Source: Monomorium pharaonis
Lineage: Eukaryota > Arthropoda > Insecta > Hymenoptera > Formicidae
NCBI RefSeq assembly: GCF_013373865.1
Contig: NC_050477.1
Location: forward strand, 7,586,869-7,650,868
DNA: 64,000 bases
Direction of reading: 5' to 3'
This document shows, piece after piece, positions 12,910-26,200 of this stretch. Within the stretch, counting starts at the first letter, position 1, and each line of letters opens with the position of its first letter. Under the pieces are notes generated by a model. It was not told where the DNA came from and made no database searches. It worked only from the letters and a program-made list of their open reading frames with translations. Position numbers and translations under genes: made by a program.

Positions 12910-13985
12910 TTAACTACTGGTGCTATCAGTCTCAATTTTATTATCTACAGAACTATCTTCAATTTTATGTAAGGGACTTATTACGAGTAAAGTAACATTC
13001 TTCTTTGACGGCATTCGTTGGACACTGCCATTGTTTTTTACAGCATCCTCTATGACTCTTTGCACCTTACCCTATATATTAAGTAAAAAAAACTTGTAAT
13101 TAGGTGTAATTAATATAATAGAAATATCCTGTGTACTTTTATCTGATAACTCCCTCTTAGTTATTTTGTTCTCAATCAGCCATATATAGAGAAGCAAAAA
13201 AAAAGAATTAGGGTTACAAACATCCACAAAAAATTGGTTTTAATTTTTTCATAAAATCATATGTTTTTCTTACCAAAACATTCTTAAATAATTGTGCTTA
13301 CTACTTGAAATTTCTTCATAAAATTGCAAACTTTTTATGGCAAAAGTTGAATTTTACTTGATTTTATTGATCAATTTACATGATACATATCTGTTTCCTA
13401 AAGTGAGACGCTTAATAACTCTAGGAAAAAACATACGGAACTCACCTCGTTGACGCCGTCTAAGGTGATAACGAGTTTAATCTTATGGTTCTTTCTCAAT
13501 AGTTTCACTACGTTCTTCGCCTTCGTCTGCAGGTCATGTTCGGTGATTTTACTAGATACGTAGAACAGTTTAGTGCTCTTGCTCGACTTCTCCGCGGTCC
13601 TGTTGTTGTCCTTAGTGTCCTCCTCTTTCTCCGTGTCTTCAAGGACATCGGTGCTGTTCATCAGCTTGTAAAGCGGCCGCTGTGTTTTGCTTTCAAGGTC
13701 GGTGATCTTGACGAGAGTAAGATTACGTCGTTTCGCTAAACGCTGGGCATCCTCTAGCACGGTCACGGTGATCGAGTTGTCTGGTGACACGAGCGTGATT
13801 CTCGGTACCGGCTCCGTCTTTGGCCGCGGCTTTTTGGCGTCGTCGCCATTGAGCTCCTCCGATTTCCTGCTGAACGCTCGGCACTGGCTGAATCTCCAAG
13901 TGTCACGTGTCACCCGACACCGACTGAAGCTCTGAACGAGATGTACGGCCCTTCGTAAAGCCGGTGACAATTCAGGAACGACCAT
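12910..13985 (-). CDS. MTIF3: Mitochondrial translation initiation factor IF-3
   Basis: IF-3 binds the small mitochondrial ribosomal subunit, keeps the subunits apart and helps select the initiator tRNA. There are two coding exons on the minus strand: 13985-13446 (180 codons, donor CGAG/GTGAG) and 13071-12910 (53 codons plus TAA), joined in phase 0 to give 233 aa. The first 40 residues are Arg-rich and nearly lack acidic residues, as in a mitochondrial targeting sequence. An IF3-N-like part follows (ITLVSPDNSITVTVLEDAQR, then LTLVKITDLESKTQRPLYKL), then a charged linker, then the IF3-C part (KLFYVSSKITEHDLQTKAK, KLVITLDGVNE, and GKVQRVIEDAV in exon 2). The length is close to other animal MTIF3 proteins. 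The gene is divergent from ALG8. Confidence 0.88.
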
Positions 13986-14241
13986 GGTTCGACCAGGTTT
14001 GACAGATCTGTCCAGGTTAGGTTTCTTTCTTTGGCGAACTTAACCTATAATTGTCACGCGCCACGCATCCTAATCTCACTACACTCGTATTTGTCTCGTA
14101 CGTAGATCGTAGACGTGACTGATGTGACATCCGCGACATTTTTCGCCAAATGTCTGTTACTTCAAACTGCTATCATAGTTGCGGAATGCATCGAGACTTA
14201 TCGCGACTTAATTGATGCCAATAAACAACAGTTGAGTTAAT
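13986..14241. promoter_or_regulatory. Shared divergent promoter region, MTIF3/ALG8
   Basis: Only 256 bp separate the two start codons on opposite strands. The block is less AT-rich than its surroundings and shows no TATA box that I can place. It must contain both 5' UTRs and promoters, so a bidirectional housekeeping-type promoter is the likely reading. Confidence 0.65.
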
Positions 14242-16525
14242 ATGCCAATTGACAAAAAGGATATTTTAACAGAAGCTGAAGTGAACCAGGATGGAAAAGT
14301 CTCTTCTTCCTCATCCTCTTTTTCTGTCCTTTGGAGGATAGACAGCACGCTATTGAAGACATTCCTTCTGGTCACTTGTATTAAGATTCTTCTAATTCCT
14401 ACCTAGTAAGCAAGCTTTCTAAACAATTGTATTTAACAGAATTAGTACATCAGAAAAATATAATTTATTAAAAAATTTTAACAGCAATTTCTGTTAATAT
14501 ATTAATGATTTTATATCTTATATAAAATTGGGGTAAAGAATAATAAACATACATATACATTTTTTTTTAATTTGCAGCCACTCCACTGATTTTGAGGTAC
14601 ATCGCAATTGGCTAGCCATCACACACAGTTTACCTGTTACAGAATGGTATATAAATGCACAGTCTTCCTGGACTCTCGATTATCCGCCTTTATTTGCATG
14701 GTTTGAATACTGTCTCAGCCAAGTGGCTGCACTCTTCGACCCAGAGATGCTCAAGGTAGAGAATTTGAATTATGCTTCGCCAGCCACTGTATATTTCCAA
14801 AGAGGCACCGTTATATTTACCGACCTAATATTTGCATTTGGGGTACAAGAGTAAGTGTATCTACAAAATTATGAGATGACATTATATTAAATAAATCTTC
14901 CTTGAAAAAGGTGTATCTTCTTAGAAAGAAATGGATGAAATTTCTGTAAATCTGTATATATTTGTAGAGAATTGTGTGTAATATGAAATCTAAATCTAAT
15001 TTTTTTTGTAGAATGAGTAGGACATTTTGCAAATCTTTGAACAGCCACGTAGTTTTCATATTTCTATCGTTATGCAATGTAGGACTACTGATAGTTGACC
15101 ATATACATTTCCAGTACAATGGTTTCTTGCTTGGTGTTCTGTTGATGTCGATGGCGAATGTCTCAAAGACTGAGGAGCAGGTAAAACCTGCAATGTACTT
15201 TGGAATTTACTTTTAGTAAAAAGCAGCTTGTTTCTAGATGTCAGTATTGCTAGGTGCTACATGGTTCGCTATTTTACTCAATTTAAAACATCTATATGTG
15301 TACGTGGCCCCAGCGTATATTGTCTGGCTATTAAAATCCTATTGTCTGAACAGTGGAAATTTTTTAAAGCGATTATTTAGTTTGGGACTTGTTGTTCTGA
15401 CTATTCTAGCAGTATCCTTTGGTCCATTTAGAGTTCAGTTACCACAGGTAATATTTACAGTTAACTTACAGCATACATTTCTTTTATTAATTGAACATTC
15501 ATTTTTATTAGGTAATTTCACGTTTATTTCCATTTAAAAGAGGTTTAGTACATTCATACTGGGCTGCGAATGGTTGGGCTCTGTATATTGGCACAGAGAA
15601 AGTACTGTCTGTGATATGGAAACGCCTGGGATGGTTGAGAGATGTTAAATCTGCAGTAATGACGGGTGGTCTGGTGCAAGAGCAAAACTTCCTTATATTA
15701 CCCACTCCAACTCCTATTATTACATTTCTTCTGACTTTCGCGGCAATGTTTGTAAGTTTATTCACATAGTGTCTAATGATTTAACATTGCTTTTCTGTAT
15801 TAAATACATTTAAATATATTAATATAAAACTAATATAATTATTTTAGCCTGCGTTATGGTATCTACTGTGTAAGAGATCCCATAACTCAAAGGACTTTGT
15901 TAGGTGCATCGTACTATGCGCTTTAAGTTCATTCATGTTTGGCTGGCATGTGCACGAGAAAGCCATATTAACCGCAATTGTCCCTTTGTGGTAAGTGACT
16001 AAATGCATGAATATTTTATTGCTTTACAGAAAAGCATATATTCATTTGGAGCTTAGAAAATAATATGCTTTTATAAATATAATTTTTAGCGTTCTCGCAG
16101 CGATATATGCAGAAGACGCACGTATATTTATTATTTTAAGCAGTGCTGGACAAACCGCTCTCTTGCCACTGCTGTATCCCGATAATTTATCTCTGTTAAA
16201 ATTACTGTTGTCGTTAACGTACATACTTTTGTCGATTTTAGTCCTGACTAATCAGCACGGCAGACATTTGTTGCGATTACACGAATGGCTGTACGTAATA
16301 TCACTACCGTTAGTTACAATCTACGAAGTAATGTTGCACAAATTGTTACTCGGCGACAAACTGCCGTTTTTACCATTAGCATTTACTTCTATATACTGTG
16401 CCATTGGTGTAACTTACTGTTGGATACTGTATTATTACACGTATCTGCAGAATGACACTGTCATTTGTGTCAATGATGGAACAACAGAAGGTAAATTAAA
16501 TCATCAAAATTTAAAAGCTAAATGA
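14242..16525 (+). CDS. ALG8: ALG8 dolichyl-P-Glc:Glc1Man9GlcNAc2-PP-dolichol alpha-1,3-glucosyltransferase
   Basis: ALG8 is a multi-pass ER membrane enzyme that adds the second glucose to the lipid-linked oligosaccharide used for N-glycosylation. Exons: 14242-14405, 14578-14850, 15012-15180, 15238-15447, 15512-15751, 15848-15990, 16090-16525 (TGA), giving 544 aa, close to the family length. The first lumenal loop of the ALG6/ALG8 GT-C family is clear: STDFEVHRNWLAITHSLP (residues about 57-74), WTLDYPPLFAWFEY, NLNYASPATVYFQRG. The rest is a series of hydrophobic membrane segments with a conserved loop containing FGPFRVQLPQVISRLFPFKR (around the exon 4/5 junction) and FMFGWHVHEKAIL. The residue pattern (HRNWLAITHSLP, LFAWFEYCLSQVA) fits ALG8 better than ALG6. 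The start is the first ATG in frame before the first membrane segment. Confidence 0.93.
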
Positions 16526-16574
16526 TTCTAGGGAATACAAATTACAACAGATTTGTACATATATTTTCGAACAA

Positions 16575-16580
16575 AATAAA
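16575..16580 (+). promoter_or_regulatory. Poly(A) signal AATAAA of ALG8
   Basis: A canonical hexamer about 50 bp after the ALG8 stop codon, in AT-rich sequence. Confidence 0.7.
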
Positions 16581-17298
16581 ACATTTGTAAATTGTATAAA
16601 AATAATCACTCTCGTTATTGTCCAAATTAATCATACTTGTCCGATAATTATAAAATATATATAATATAATATTATATTATAAAAGAGAAAGAGAGAGAAT
16701 AGTATTTTTAAAAAAGAGTGAATTGGCGCGTTACATCGCGAGATTTTGTATTTTTGGCGCGAATGTGATCGATGTTGGCACTCCTGCGAGAGTGGCACCA
16801 AGTGGCACTTCATATCCAAGACCTGTCGCGTGAAGTTGTCCCGTTGTCTCTTTCGTCACGCGTTTTCCCGCGGATTTTGTTAGGACTGTGCGTGGAGTTG
16901 GCGATGTGTAAAACGTGTCATTTAACGTGATGTTTGTTTAAATGTCGCGAAGATTGCACATCCCTTGAATCGTAATTCCCCTGGTACGTCTCCGTTGTTC
17001 ACGTGACAACGCGTTCTCCGTGCAGCTGGTCGAACTGTTCCGGCGAAGTGCCCGATTTTCATCTAGGTTATAGCGACGGGATCGCATCGCACTGACAGAT
17101 CTATCAGTTGTAACGTTAAAGGAATGCGAACATCGTAATTCCAAAACAGCATAAGCAAGGTAAATTGACGACAGTTCACTAAGCTCCGTCGCCACTCGGC
17201 GAGATTGCGCGCAGCCTCATTTTCGATACTTTTGATAAGAATTAAAAAAAAAAACACTGCAGTTATGTACCTTGTTCCAGGTTTAACAAATAAAAAGA
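16581..17298 (+). other. ALG8-CHAF1A intergenic region with probable CHAF1A promoter and 5' UTR
   Basis: The first part is AT-rich with a short (GA)n. From about 16730 to 17230 the DNA is CpG-rich and of higher complexity, as expected for the promoter and 5' UTR of the downstream + strand gene. I cannot place the transcription start. No coding sequence was recognised; the minus-strand frames here match no family I know. Confidence 0.5.
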
Positions 17299-20200
17299 AT
17301 GAACGTTTCGGTGGAAGACAACGATTGTGAGGTAGAAGTGGTCACGCCATCGAAGAAAAAGAAAATGAAACAAGGTACCTTGGTTTTCTCATAATACATT
17401 CCATGAATAATATCTGGTTTTTTGTAACTGAACTAATGTACATTTGCACTATAAGTGAAATAGACATGTAGATTTGAAATTTAGTGAAAGCAAAAAATAA
17501 AATTTTAGTGCAGTTTAATGCAACAGTAGAGAACAAACCTATAACTTTTGCTCTTACAAAGTATCACGATGCAGATATTTATTGATTACTCTTTGTTTCA
17601 GCTCAACTACCATTTCAAATGTTAAGTGCCTCAAAATCACCAAGCAGTTCAGACAACGTTTCTAACAAGAAGAAGAGGAAGATAGTTTCGCCTTCGATAG
17701 AATCTAAGAAGTCTAAGGTGATAAAACTTGCAACAAAAGAGAATTTAGTTAGAAGTACACCTGAAAAGGAGAAAGAAGACACGACCGAGAGAAAGCTTAA
17801 TAGTAGCAATGAGAGTGTTGAAATAATATCAGATGAGAAGAAAGATCTAGAACAAAGTGATCAACAAAAAATCAGGAAAAGTCTGGATAGTACACCTAAA
17901 AGGAAAAGTGTAGGAAAAAATAAGAAACTAGACAGATCTCAACAAAAACCTGGTGCCTTAACTAAGTTTCTTAAGAAGACAGACAGGGAAATTGAAGAAA
18001 GTGATATTAGGCATGACAATAATTTATCTGAATTAAAAATTAAGGATTGTCAAGATATATCTGTACATAAGAAAGAAAATGAAATCTTTGAATCAGAAAT
18101 TGATAAGAGTTCAGATGGACAGTTTATTCAATCTGAATTGCAAAATAAGCAAGATAAGCATGTGAATGAAATAGATGATTGTGTTGCTAATAAGGATGCT
18201 GCTGATTGTTCTCTTCCAGAATCAGACTGTGATATTACAATTTTATCTTCAGATAACGAGGCTTCAAGTGAGTTGGATAAATCAATATCGAGTATAAATA
18301 AAGAAATAACAGAAAATGAAAAGACAACTGATACTTCTGCAATTTCTGTTACTCCAAAAACTAACAAAAATACAGAAAATAAAATTATAAGATTAACACC
18401 GAAACAATTGGAAAAAAGAAAAGAAATTACCAGAAAAAAAGAAGAGAGGCTAAAATTAAAAATGGTATGTATATATTATATGTAGAAGAGGTCTACATTT
18501 TTAAATTTTTGTTGTTTATGAAATGTATTAAATTATAAATTTGATTATATTACATTTCATTATTATATATTATTTTACTTATATTTTATTTTTTATGTGT
18601 TAGGAAAAAGAAAAAAAACGAGAGGAAGAGAAAGCAAATCGGCGAAGAGAAAGAGAAGAGAAACAGAAGGAAAAAGAAGAAAAAGAGAGAATAGAAAAAG
18701 AACAAAAAAGAAAGGAAAAGGAATTGAAGGAACTTAGGAAACAAATGGAAATCGAGTAAGAACAATTGTACTATGCATTTTGTTTTATATTTTTATAAAG
18801 TTACACTTTTTATAAAAAGTTACCTATTTCTAGACAAAAACAGAAAGAGAAAGAGGCGAAAGAAGAAGAACGGAAAAAACGAGAAGAAGAGAAAAGGAAG
18901 AAAGAAGAGGAACGACTGGAAGCTGAACGTAAAAAGCAGAAAGCTGCCTCGAATTTTGCTAGCTTTTTCGTTCCTAAAAAACAGGAAGTTAAATCAGCGG
19001 ATGGAGAGAATATTGAAGTAAAAAATTTCATGCCTTTTGAAATAAAGGCTGACATGAGAGTTGCGCCGATTTGTCGAAGAAAACTGAATGAACACGATAA
19101 ATTATTGTTAGATGATATGTGCAACATAGATTTAGATAAAACCGAATTATATCTAGAAAATATTAAAAGAGGAAGAATCATGCCGCGTACTTCTTGTAAA
19201 ACGTGGCCACTCGAAGCAAAGGACGATGACGTCATACTATTAGGTAAAAGTCATTTCTAATAAAATTACGTTTGTAATATTAATCTTTTGATATAATTTA
19301 TTAAATGTTTTAATGAATGATTGCAGACGAAGACAATGATGGCAGTTCCAACATAATAACGAATACGCATAATTTGGAGAAGCACCGACCGAAATTATTA
19401 CAATTCAGTGAGAACCGTCGTCCTCCATACTGGGGTACTTGGCAGAAACGAAGTAGCATTTTGAATCCTCGGCGACCGTTCACAAAAGATAAGGTAAGAA
19501 TTAATAACGTGATTTCTACACAAATGTTTTTTAAAGGTTTGCAATGTTATTTCGAGAATATTATTAACTACCGAATTATACGTGAGAAAATTGCTATTTA
19601 TACATAAATATCTGACATTACTAATTATGATTACATTGTTAATTTTTGAAATTTTTAATATTTACAAAAATATTTTATATTGAAGATATTTGAAAAATAT
19701 AATGAATAGAGTAACGCATTTATTTAATTAATAATTTTATAATTATTATGCACTGAAAAAACTGACTAAATTTTTCAACTTGAGTGTTTCAGTTCAAATA
19801 TTTACATATTTATATAAATACTTAAACTGAAGATATTTAATTATGAATTGAAAAATTTAATCAAATTAATAATTTTTCTCAATGTATACAATACACTGAT
19901 AACAATTTTTCATCGAAGTACAATAATTGTCGCCAGTAGGGCGACTAGTCGCATTAATACTAAATTGAATAAATCTTTTATTAAATTTAACATTTTTAAT
20001 TTATTTCTCGCTAATTTTATTTTTCCGAAATTGAAAAAATTTTTTAACGTCTTCAAAATTTATAAAAATTTCTTATTTTATAAAGTACGATATTTATAAT
20101 ATTGGAGTTCCATTAGAATTAATACTAGTGGTCCTTGAACAGAGATATACATAAGTGTATCAACATATATTTTAAGATTTCAAGGAAGATTAGCCGCCGA

Positions 20201-23200
20201 AAATATTAAGAATCTAATCTATACTATTAATTTGGCAAAAGTACCTTTCTTTCACACAAAGAATTATTTTAAGTACTTTATTTGTCACTTTATATAGAGA
20301 TTATTCAATAATGTGGGAATTTAAATTCTTAGTGATAAATTCTTAGTGATAAACTAAATTTATTAATTGGAAAAAAATTCTAAAAGACGCGAGTGTAAGA
20401 CGAGGGAGTCTTATAATTAGATTTATGACGGTAAAACATTCGTCTTGCCACTGCGTAATCCTCTAGCTCCGTGAAACAACGGGTAGGCATTTTTCCGGTG
20501 CACCTTACGATGCTTAGCCAGATGATCGCTGCGCGCGAATCTTTTCGAACACATCTCGCACGAATATGGTTTAATGCCCGAGTGCGATCGTCGGTGCCTC
20601 GCCAGCTCATCCGATCGACTGAAACGCCATACGCAACCAGCCCAAGTGCACGCGAATGGTTTTTCGCCGGTGTGTCGTCGTAAATGAGCCTTCAAGTGAG
20701 ATGCTTTAGCGTACACCTAAAACGAAAAGAAAAATAAATTTTATTTAGTATATATTATATTTATTATATTTAACTTGGATTTGATCTTTAAGATCTTCTT
20801 AATAGCCAATCTATAAAATTCTTTATGTCGTTAATCCGTAAAAAATTATAATATAAAAATAATTTTAGTTAAACTGTATTTATCTTGATTTTTTTATGGA
20901 TTACATGTTAGAATATTTGGCTTAAAGTATTAGGCAATAAATAAATCTTATATCAAGATTACTTTTTGGCACCCTTGGTAGGTACATGGAAAGCATCGAT
21001 CTTCGGATGCATTTGCTAAACTGCGATTGGTGTAGTCGTGAGTTGCTAATGCGGCAGTAGCTGCTGATGAGATTAGGAGACTGTCATCTAACTGGTTGTT
21101 GTTATAATCTGCAACTGAGATGCATGTTAATTGTCTTTATACGTTATACGATACTTTTAATACCCTAATGAATCTTTGACACATATATTATTCCAATTTT
21201 CTTCGAATGTATCTTATACCTATCGTATTTGTTCCTAATGTGCTCTCCAACGCTCGTAAATCGATACCGAGCACTAGCAATGGTTCTTCATGTTGTGACG
21301 TTTGCGGATTTGGCAGAGATGGTAGATGCAAAAATCCTTCGCATCCTGCGGTACACAGTGGCGTTCGTTCTGGTAGACCGGAATCCCAACTCTTCTCTAG
21401 ACACCAGTCCAGCTCCGAATCCAATTCACTCAATTCACTTAGTTCGTAACCTATTATTATTCAACACGCATTTTAAGAAAAGTCTAGACTAGGACATTAC
21501 GTATTTTTCTCTTCCCCCCCCCCCACCACTCTCTCTCGCGTCACATAAAATCTAAAATTTTTCCTAATGAAAGTCTAAGCAAATTTCTTTATGACAAACG
21601 GAAATAATGTCGTATTATGCTAAAGTTAATTGTATTATTGTTTTCTGTCCTAAATTATTGCCATATATTTATGTATGAAAAGATGGAGTACCTGAAGACG
21701 TAGGTGTATTGGTGGCCGACCAGTCGTTCCAGGACGATTGCGGAGAACTAGTTAAATCGGTATAGCAATCTGTCAGATTTGTCATGTTTAACTGGCTGTC
21801 GAATATTCCAAAATCGTCGCTCAACGGAGTCGTACACGAGACTTCATAGTCGCTGAGTAGATTTGTCTTAGCCGGGGAAAATAGCTGTCTCTCGGTGCTG
21901 AAGTCCATCGTCAGGCCAAGGGCGGAGAAAAGTTCATCCGTCATCTGCAGATGACAATAATTAGATGTTTTTTTTTCTCTACATTGAAAAATGAGTTTAG
22001 CGTAACAGCCACATATAATAATACCAATTAAATATTTAATTAATATAACTAAAAATTTAATTGACATTCTATTTGGTGACTATTGCAAATTCTTTTTTTC
22101 AGTGTAAGTCTGAACTTAATATGTATCGATACGTAAATAAACGTGACTCTCGTTTGAAAGACAGTTCTTATAGAAAAACTTGTGCCAATATTCCATTCTT
22201 GGACAGATGATTGTACGGAATATTATTTCTAAAGATGGATATGCAGTATTCAAGTATGATACTATCAAATGTAAAATATTGGTCATAGATACGCGGTTAA
22301 ATACGACATTTGCGCATTGTTGTACTCACATCGTAGGTTGCAGCTTCCTCGATCATGATGCCGAAAGAAATTATCAGAAAAACAGTCTTTTCGTAATTAG
22401 CGAACAACAATCACGCGCAACAATAACTTTCAAGGTAACGATTATATCTGATATTTACATGATAGTTGTCAAGATGACGCAGCCATGTTTCACGATATTG
22501 ACATGATAATCTGTTCATCGATCATCACGATAGATTCATGTGGCAAAGGCAGACTTCTGTATTCTCAATATAGTTAGCACGATAAATCAGCTAACAACGG
22601 TTTTGTACTAATGATCTAAATGATCATAATCACGATTTTGTGTGATTTGCCTCGTTGACAATATTGACGTCGTACAACGTCATTAACATTACAAGAGAGC
22701 TCTACAATGTGTTTGTAATTCTTTTTATGGTCAACTTTGAGACCTTCAAAATGCGGAGTTACAGCAACAGAAACCGACAACAGAACGTCGTGGCGAGATA
22801 CACGTTTGAAACCTCGCGCGTGTCCGAATGTCGCTAGGGAGGAGATACACGAAATCGGAAAAGCCGATCCGCCCGTCACGACTGATCGGTAGTCGTGTCG
22901 AGACTGCAACTGGTGGTCGAAACCTCCGGGCGGGAAAGACGTCGACGAGAGCGTGTGACGAGAGAGCATGTGGTGCACGGCTCCCCTGAGATAAGGATGC
23001 TAGCCTGTGCCACCCGGCGCCGTCACCGTGTCGATCCCCAGGGACCACGCGATCGCGTACGTCGCCGGCTTGCCAGAACGCCGAGAGAAAACGCCGGTAT
23101 CACCATTCTCATAGGCGATTCGTCGTTGGTTTATCATCTCCTGGCCCGCGTTAGGGAGGGCATAATATTTTATTTGTTGTATGACAAATTTTTTATATTG

Positions 23201-26200
23201 TAGTTAAAAAATTAATTGGCTAAGAGATATATACAGAATTCTAGAGGTTTGAGAACTCTATTGTATATATTGTAATCAATAAACGCAATTGAAAAATTTG
23301 TTTTTGTGCGATAAATGAAATATCAGCCTTAGGGATGAGACTAGTGCTCTTAATTTTTCGGAAAAATTGAAGGAAAAAAGCTGGTTTTTTTGTACCATTT
23401 TTTGTTACAAATAAAATACAGTTGTATTATCCTTGTATTATCCTTGCATAGAAACCTCTGTTTGTAAATTTTTCTTTTCTGTTCTGTTTGTAACACAGAC
23501 ACACAACTTCCTAATACAATTTTGACATATGTACATGAACGAAACTATCATTTTTTTATTTAATAATAAAGTTACACATTACCAGTACCATTTAATTGGC
23601 TTATTAACATTTAGCACTTTATAAAAAGAAATTTATTTATAAACTAATAAAGGTCCCATTAATAATTATGACGCAATGGATGGATTTTATTGATAAATTA
23701 CTTAATAGAGCTCTTAAATGTAAAAAAAATCTTAAAATTATTGAGGTGATACAATAAGGTGATATCATCTTAAAACAAAAAGATTCAGAAAAAAGATATA
23801 GCAAGGAAAAAAATAGACGCATTAATCATCTTTGAAAGTTGAGATAAGGAAAGAAAAGAAGATAAAAAATATCAATTTGGAAAAGTCAAATTCTTTGGAG
23901 ATTTTACGAAAAGGATAAATAGTGTTATTAGAACTAGTCTGAAATGTTAGTTTCAAATAGACATCTACGTACATAAAATATCAATAATTAATTCATCATT
24001 TAGAACTATTGATGTTAGTAAAACAAAGTTAATATTTTTCAGATTCCCAAATTTCGAGCACTAGATTTAATTTCTCTCATCGAAATTTTAACTTCCGAAT
24101 TCTGTGGTACCTAATGAGAGTTAGGAAAACAATTTTTTTAATGTTAAGTTAAGAGATTGTTTTTACGATCATCACTCGAGTCTCATGAAGCAAAACCAGC
24201 TGTCGAAATTGGCTCGCGACTCATAATTGATACACATCGAACTCGATTCCATCCCTACCAATCGGGCAGTCAGCTCGTTTATTTACGGTCCCTTGAGATG
24301 CAAATTAATCGGGCAGCGTGCCGGATAATCGCGATGCTCGGATGCTAGCTATCAGTGCCGATTTTGCCGGACGAATCGCGTCGCGTTGCCGCGCGGATTC
24401 GGGAGAGAAGAAAAGAGAAAGAGCACCCTCTCTCCTCGTCTTCGGGGATGTCTCGAGGATGCCGTCGCTGTGTCGTGCACGTGGCTGCCAGATATATTGA
24501 CGATTTTGATTCATGATGTAATGCAAGGAGAGCAGGCTGAGTCGATTCCAATTGGTCGCACATATATGCACAGAAAATATTTTGGAATATCACTGCACAG
24601 GTTAAGGAAACTTTCCAAATTAAACAGCTTTACTAGATGACAAATTATTGGATATCTCCCTCAAGTCATCATATATTCAAGAATTTCTTCTTACATTGAA
24701 ATATTGACAAAAAAAATATTTTTTTGTAGATTTTTGTGGACTTTTGCGATCTCTCATCATATTTCTAGTATGCATTTTTCTATAATTTACATAGGTATAC
24801 AAGACCTATAGTTCAATGCCGATTCTGAACGTCAAATTAGAGAGGTTCTCACGGCAAGTTATTTTCGGTGGTTTTGCCTTCCGAGAAATAGCGATTGAAT
24901 AAAAATCAAATGATTTTGATTGAAGTTTGAACTCGGATTTCCGGCACAGTAAGCAGACGCATAACCCACTGCGCCACGATTGCTACAAGGACTTTTCTAG
25001 TAACTATATATTAATATGCAGTAAAAATATTTTTATTCTTTTGAGAATGTTTGTGTATAATCTTTTGTATATAAAAAAATCATACAATGAAAGAAAAATT
25101 AATTGTTAATAAGAAATGTCATCAGAACGATAGAGCGTCCAAATTTATATCGGTTGTTTTTCAATTGCGAAAATTTGTCGGTGGTATCGGTCATGAGCCG
25201 TTGACCCGTATGAAATATTTCCGAATTACATTACTATCGAGAAGGAAAAGAAACGAAGACCGAAGCGCGTGAGTCGATGATTTCGCACGCAACGCGTTGT
25301 GTTTCGCAGATGGCTTTGACCTAGAACGCGACACCGGGACCCGATAAAGGTGTCTCACCCGAGAGACATCGCCATTAGGAGTTCGATTGCTTGTTTATCG
25401 GTGCGTGGTTGACCTTAGATATACAACGTTGCACATATTGCCGTTTATTTGGTGATTCGGGCTTGAAAACGCGGTTGATCTGAAAATAACACCACATAGA
25501 TGAGATTAATTCGGCTATAAGATTCTTCAGAGAGAGCTCCGTTTATCTCTTGTTCTTTCAATTCGTCCCACGATCAATCTCGATTGTGAAGACTTTAAAG
25601 AAAGTAAAAATGTGAATCTATACGATTTGCAAATAATCTGCTTCCAACGTTCTATACTTTAATATGATATTCTACAAAAATTTATAGAAATAGGGGAATT
25701 TTTAAAAGTTATTAAGAATTATATTGATATTTTAATCTATTGTATATCCGTTGACTCTTACGGTACGATATATGTCATGGTACTTCAAAAATTCATATCT
25801 CTTACAAAAATAAATATAATACGATCTGTTTGAGCTTTTAAAGATTAAGAATATGACTTTTTACAAGAACATCAACACTCTTGAATTTCTCTATCTAATC
25901 ACAAAAATTAAAACATCTTTGTGAGTTTTCCTTTGTATGCCTACGTAAAATAGGATAAAAGTGAAAAATACATATTTTTCAAACAATTAAGGTAACCACA
26001 TTCTTTCGAGGTTTATTTTAAAGATGAACTATATAAAAAAATTGCTATTTAATTTTAAAATGGTGGATGCAATGTGGCGGATTAAAATACGTACTAAGTT
26101 TTGTTGTATTTGAATAACAATTATTTTATTCCGCCATTATAAATTTTAAAATTTTTATTACATTATCAAATTTTAAAAACCTTTAGCCAGATGTGAATTA

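Noticed and set aside
22616..23203. Open frames upstream of KLF15
   Set aside because: They lie in a CpG-rich promoter-like block, overlap on both strands, and lack a splice site that would join a frame convincingly to the KLF15 ATG exon.
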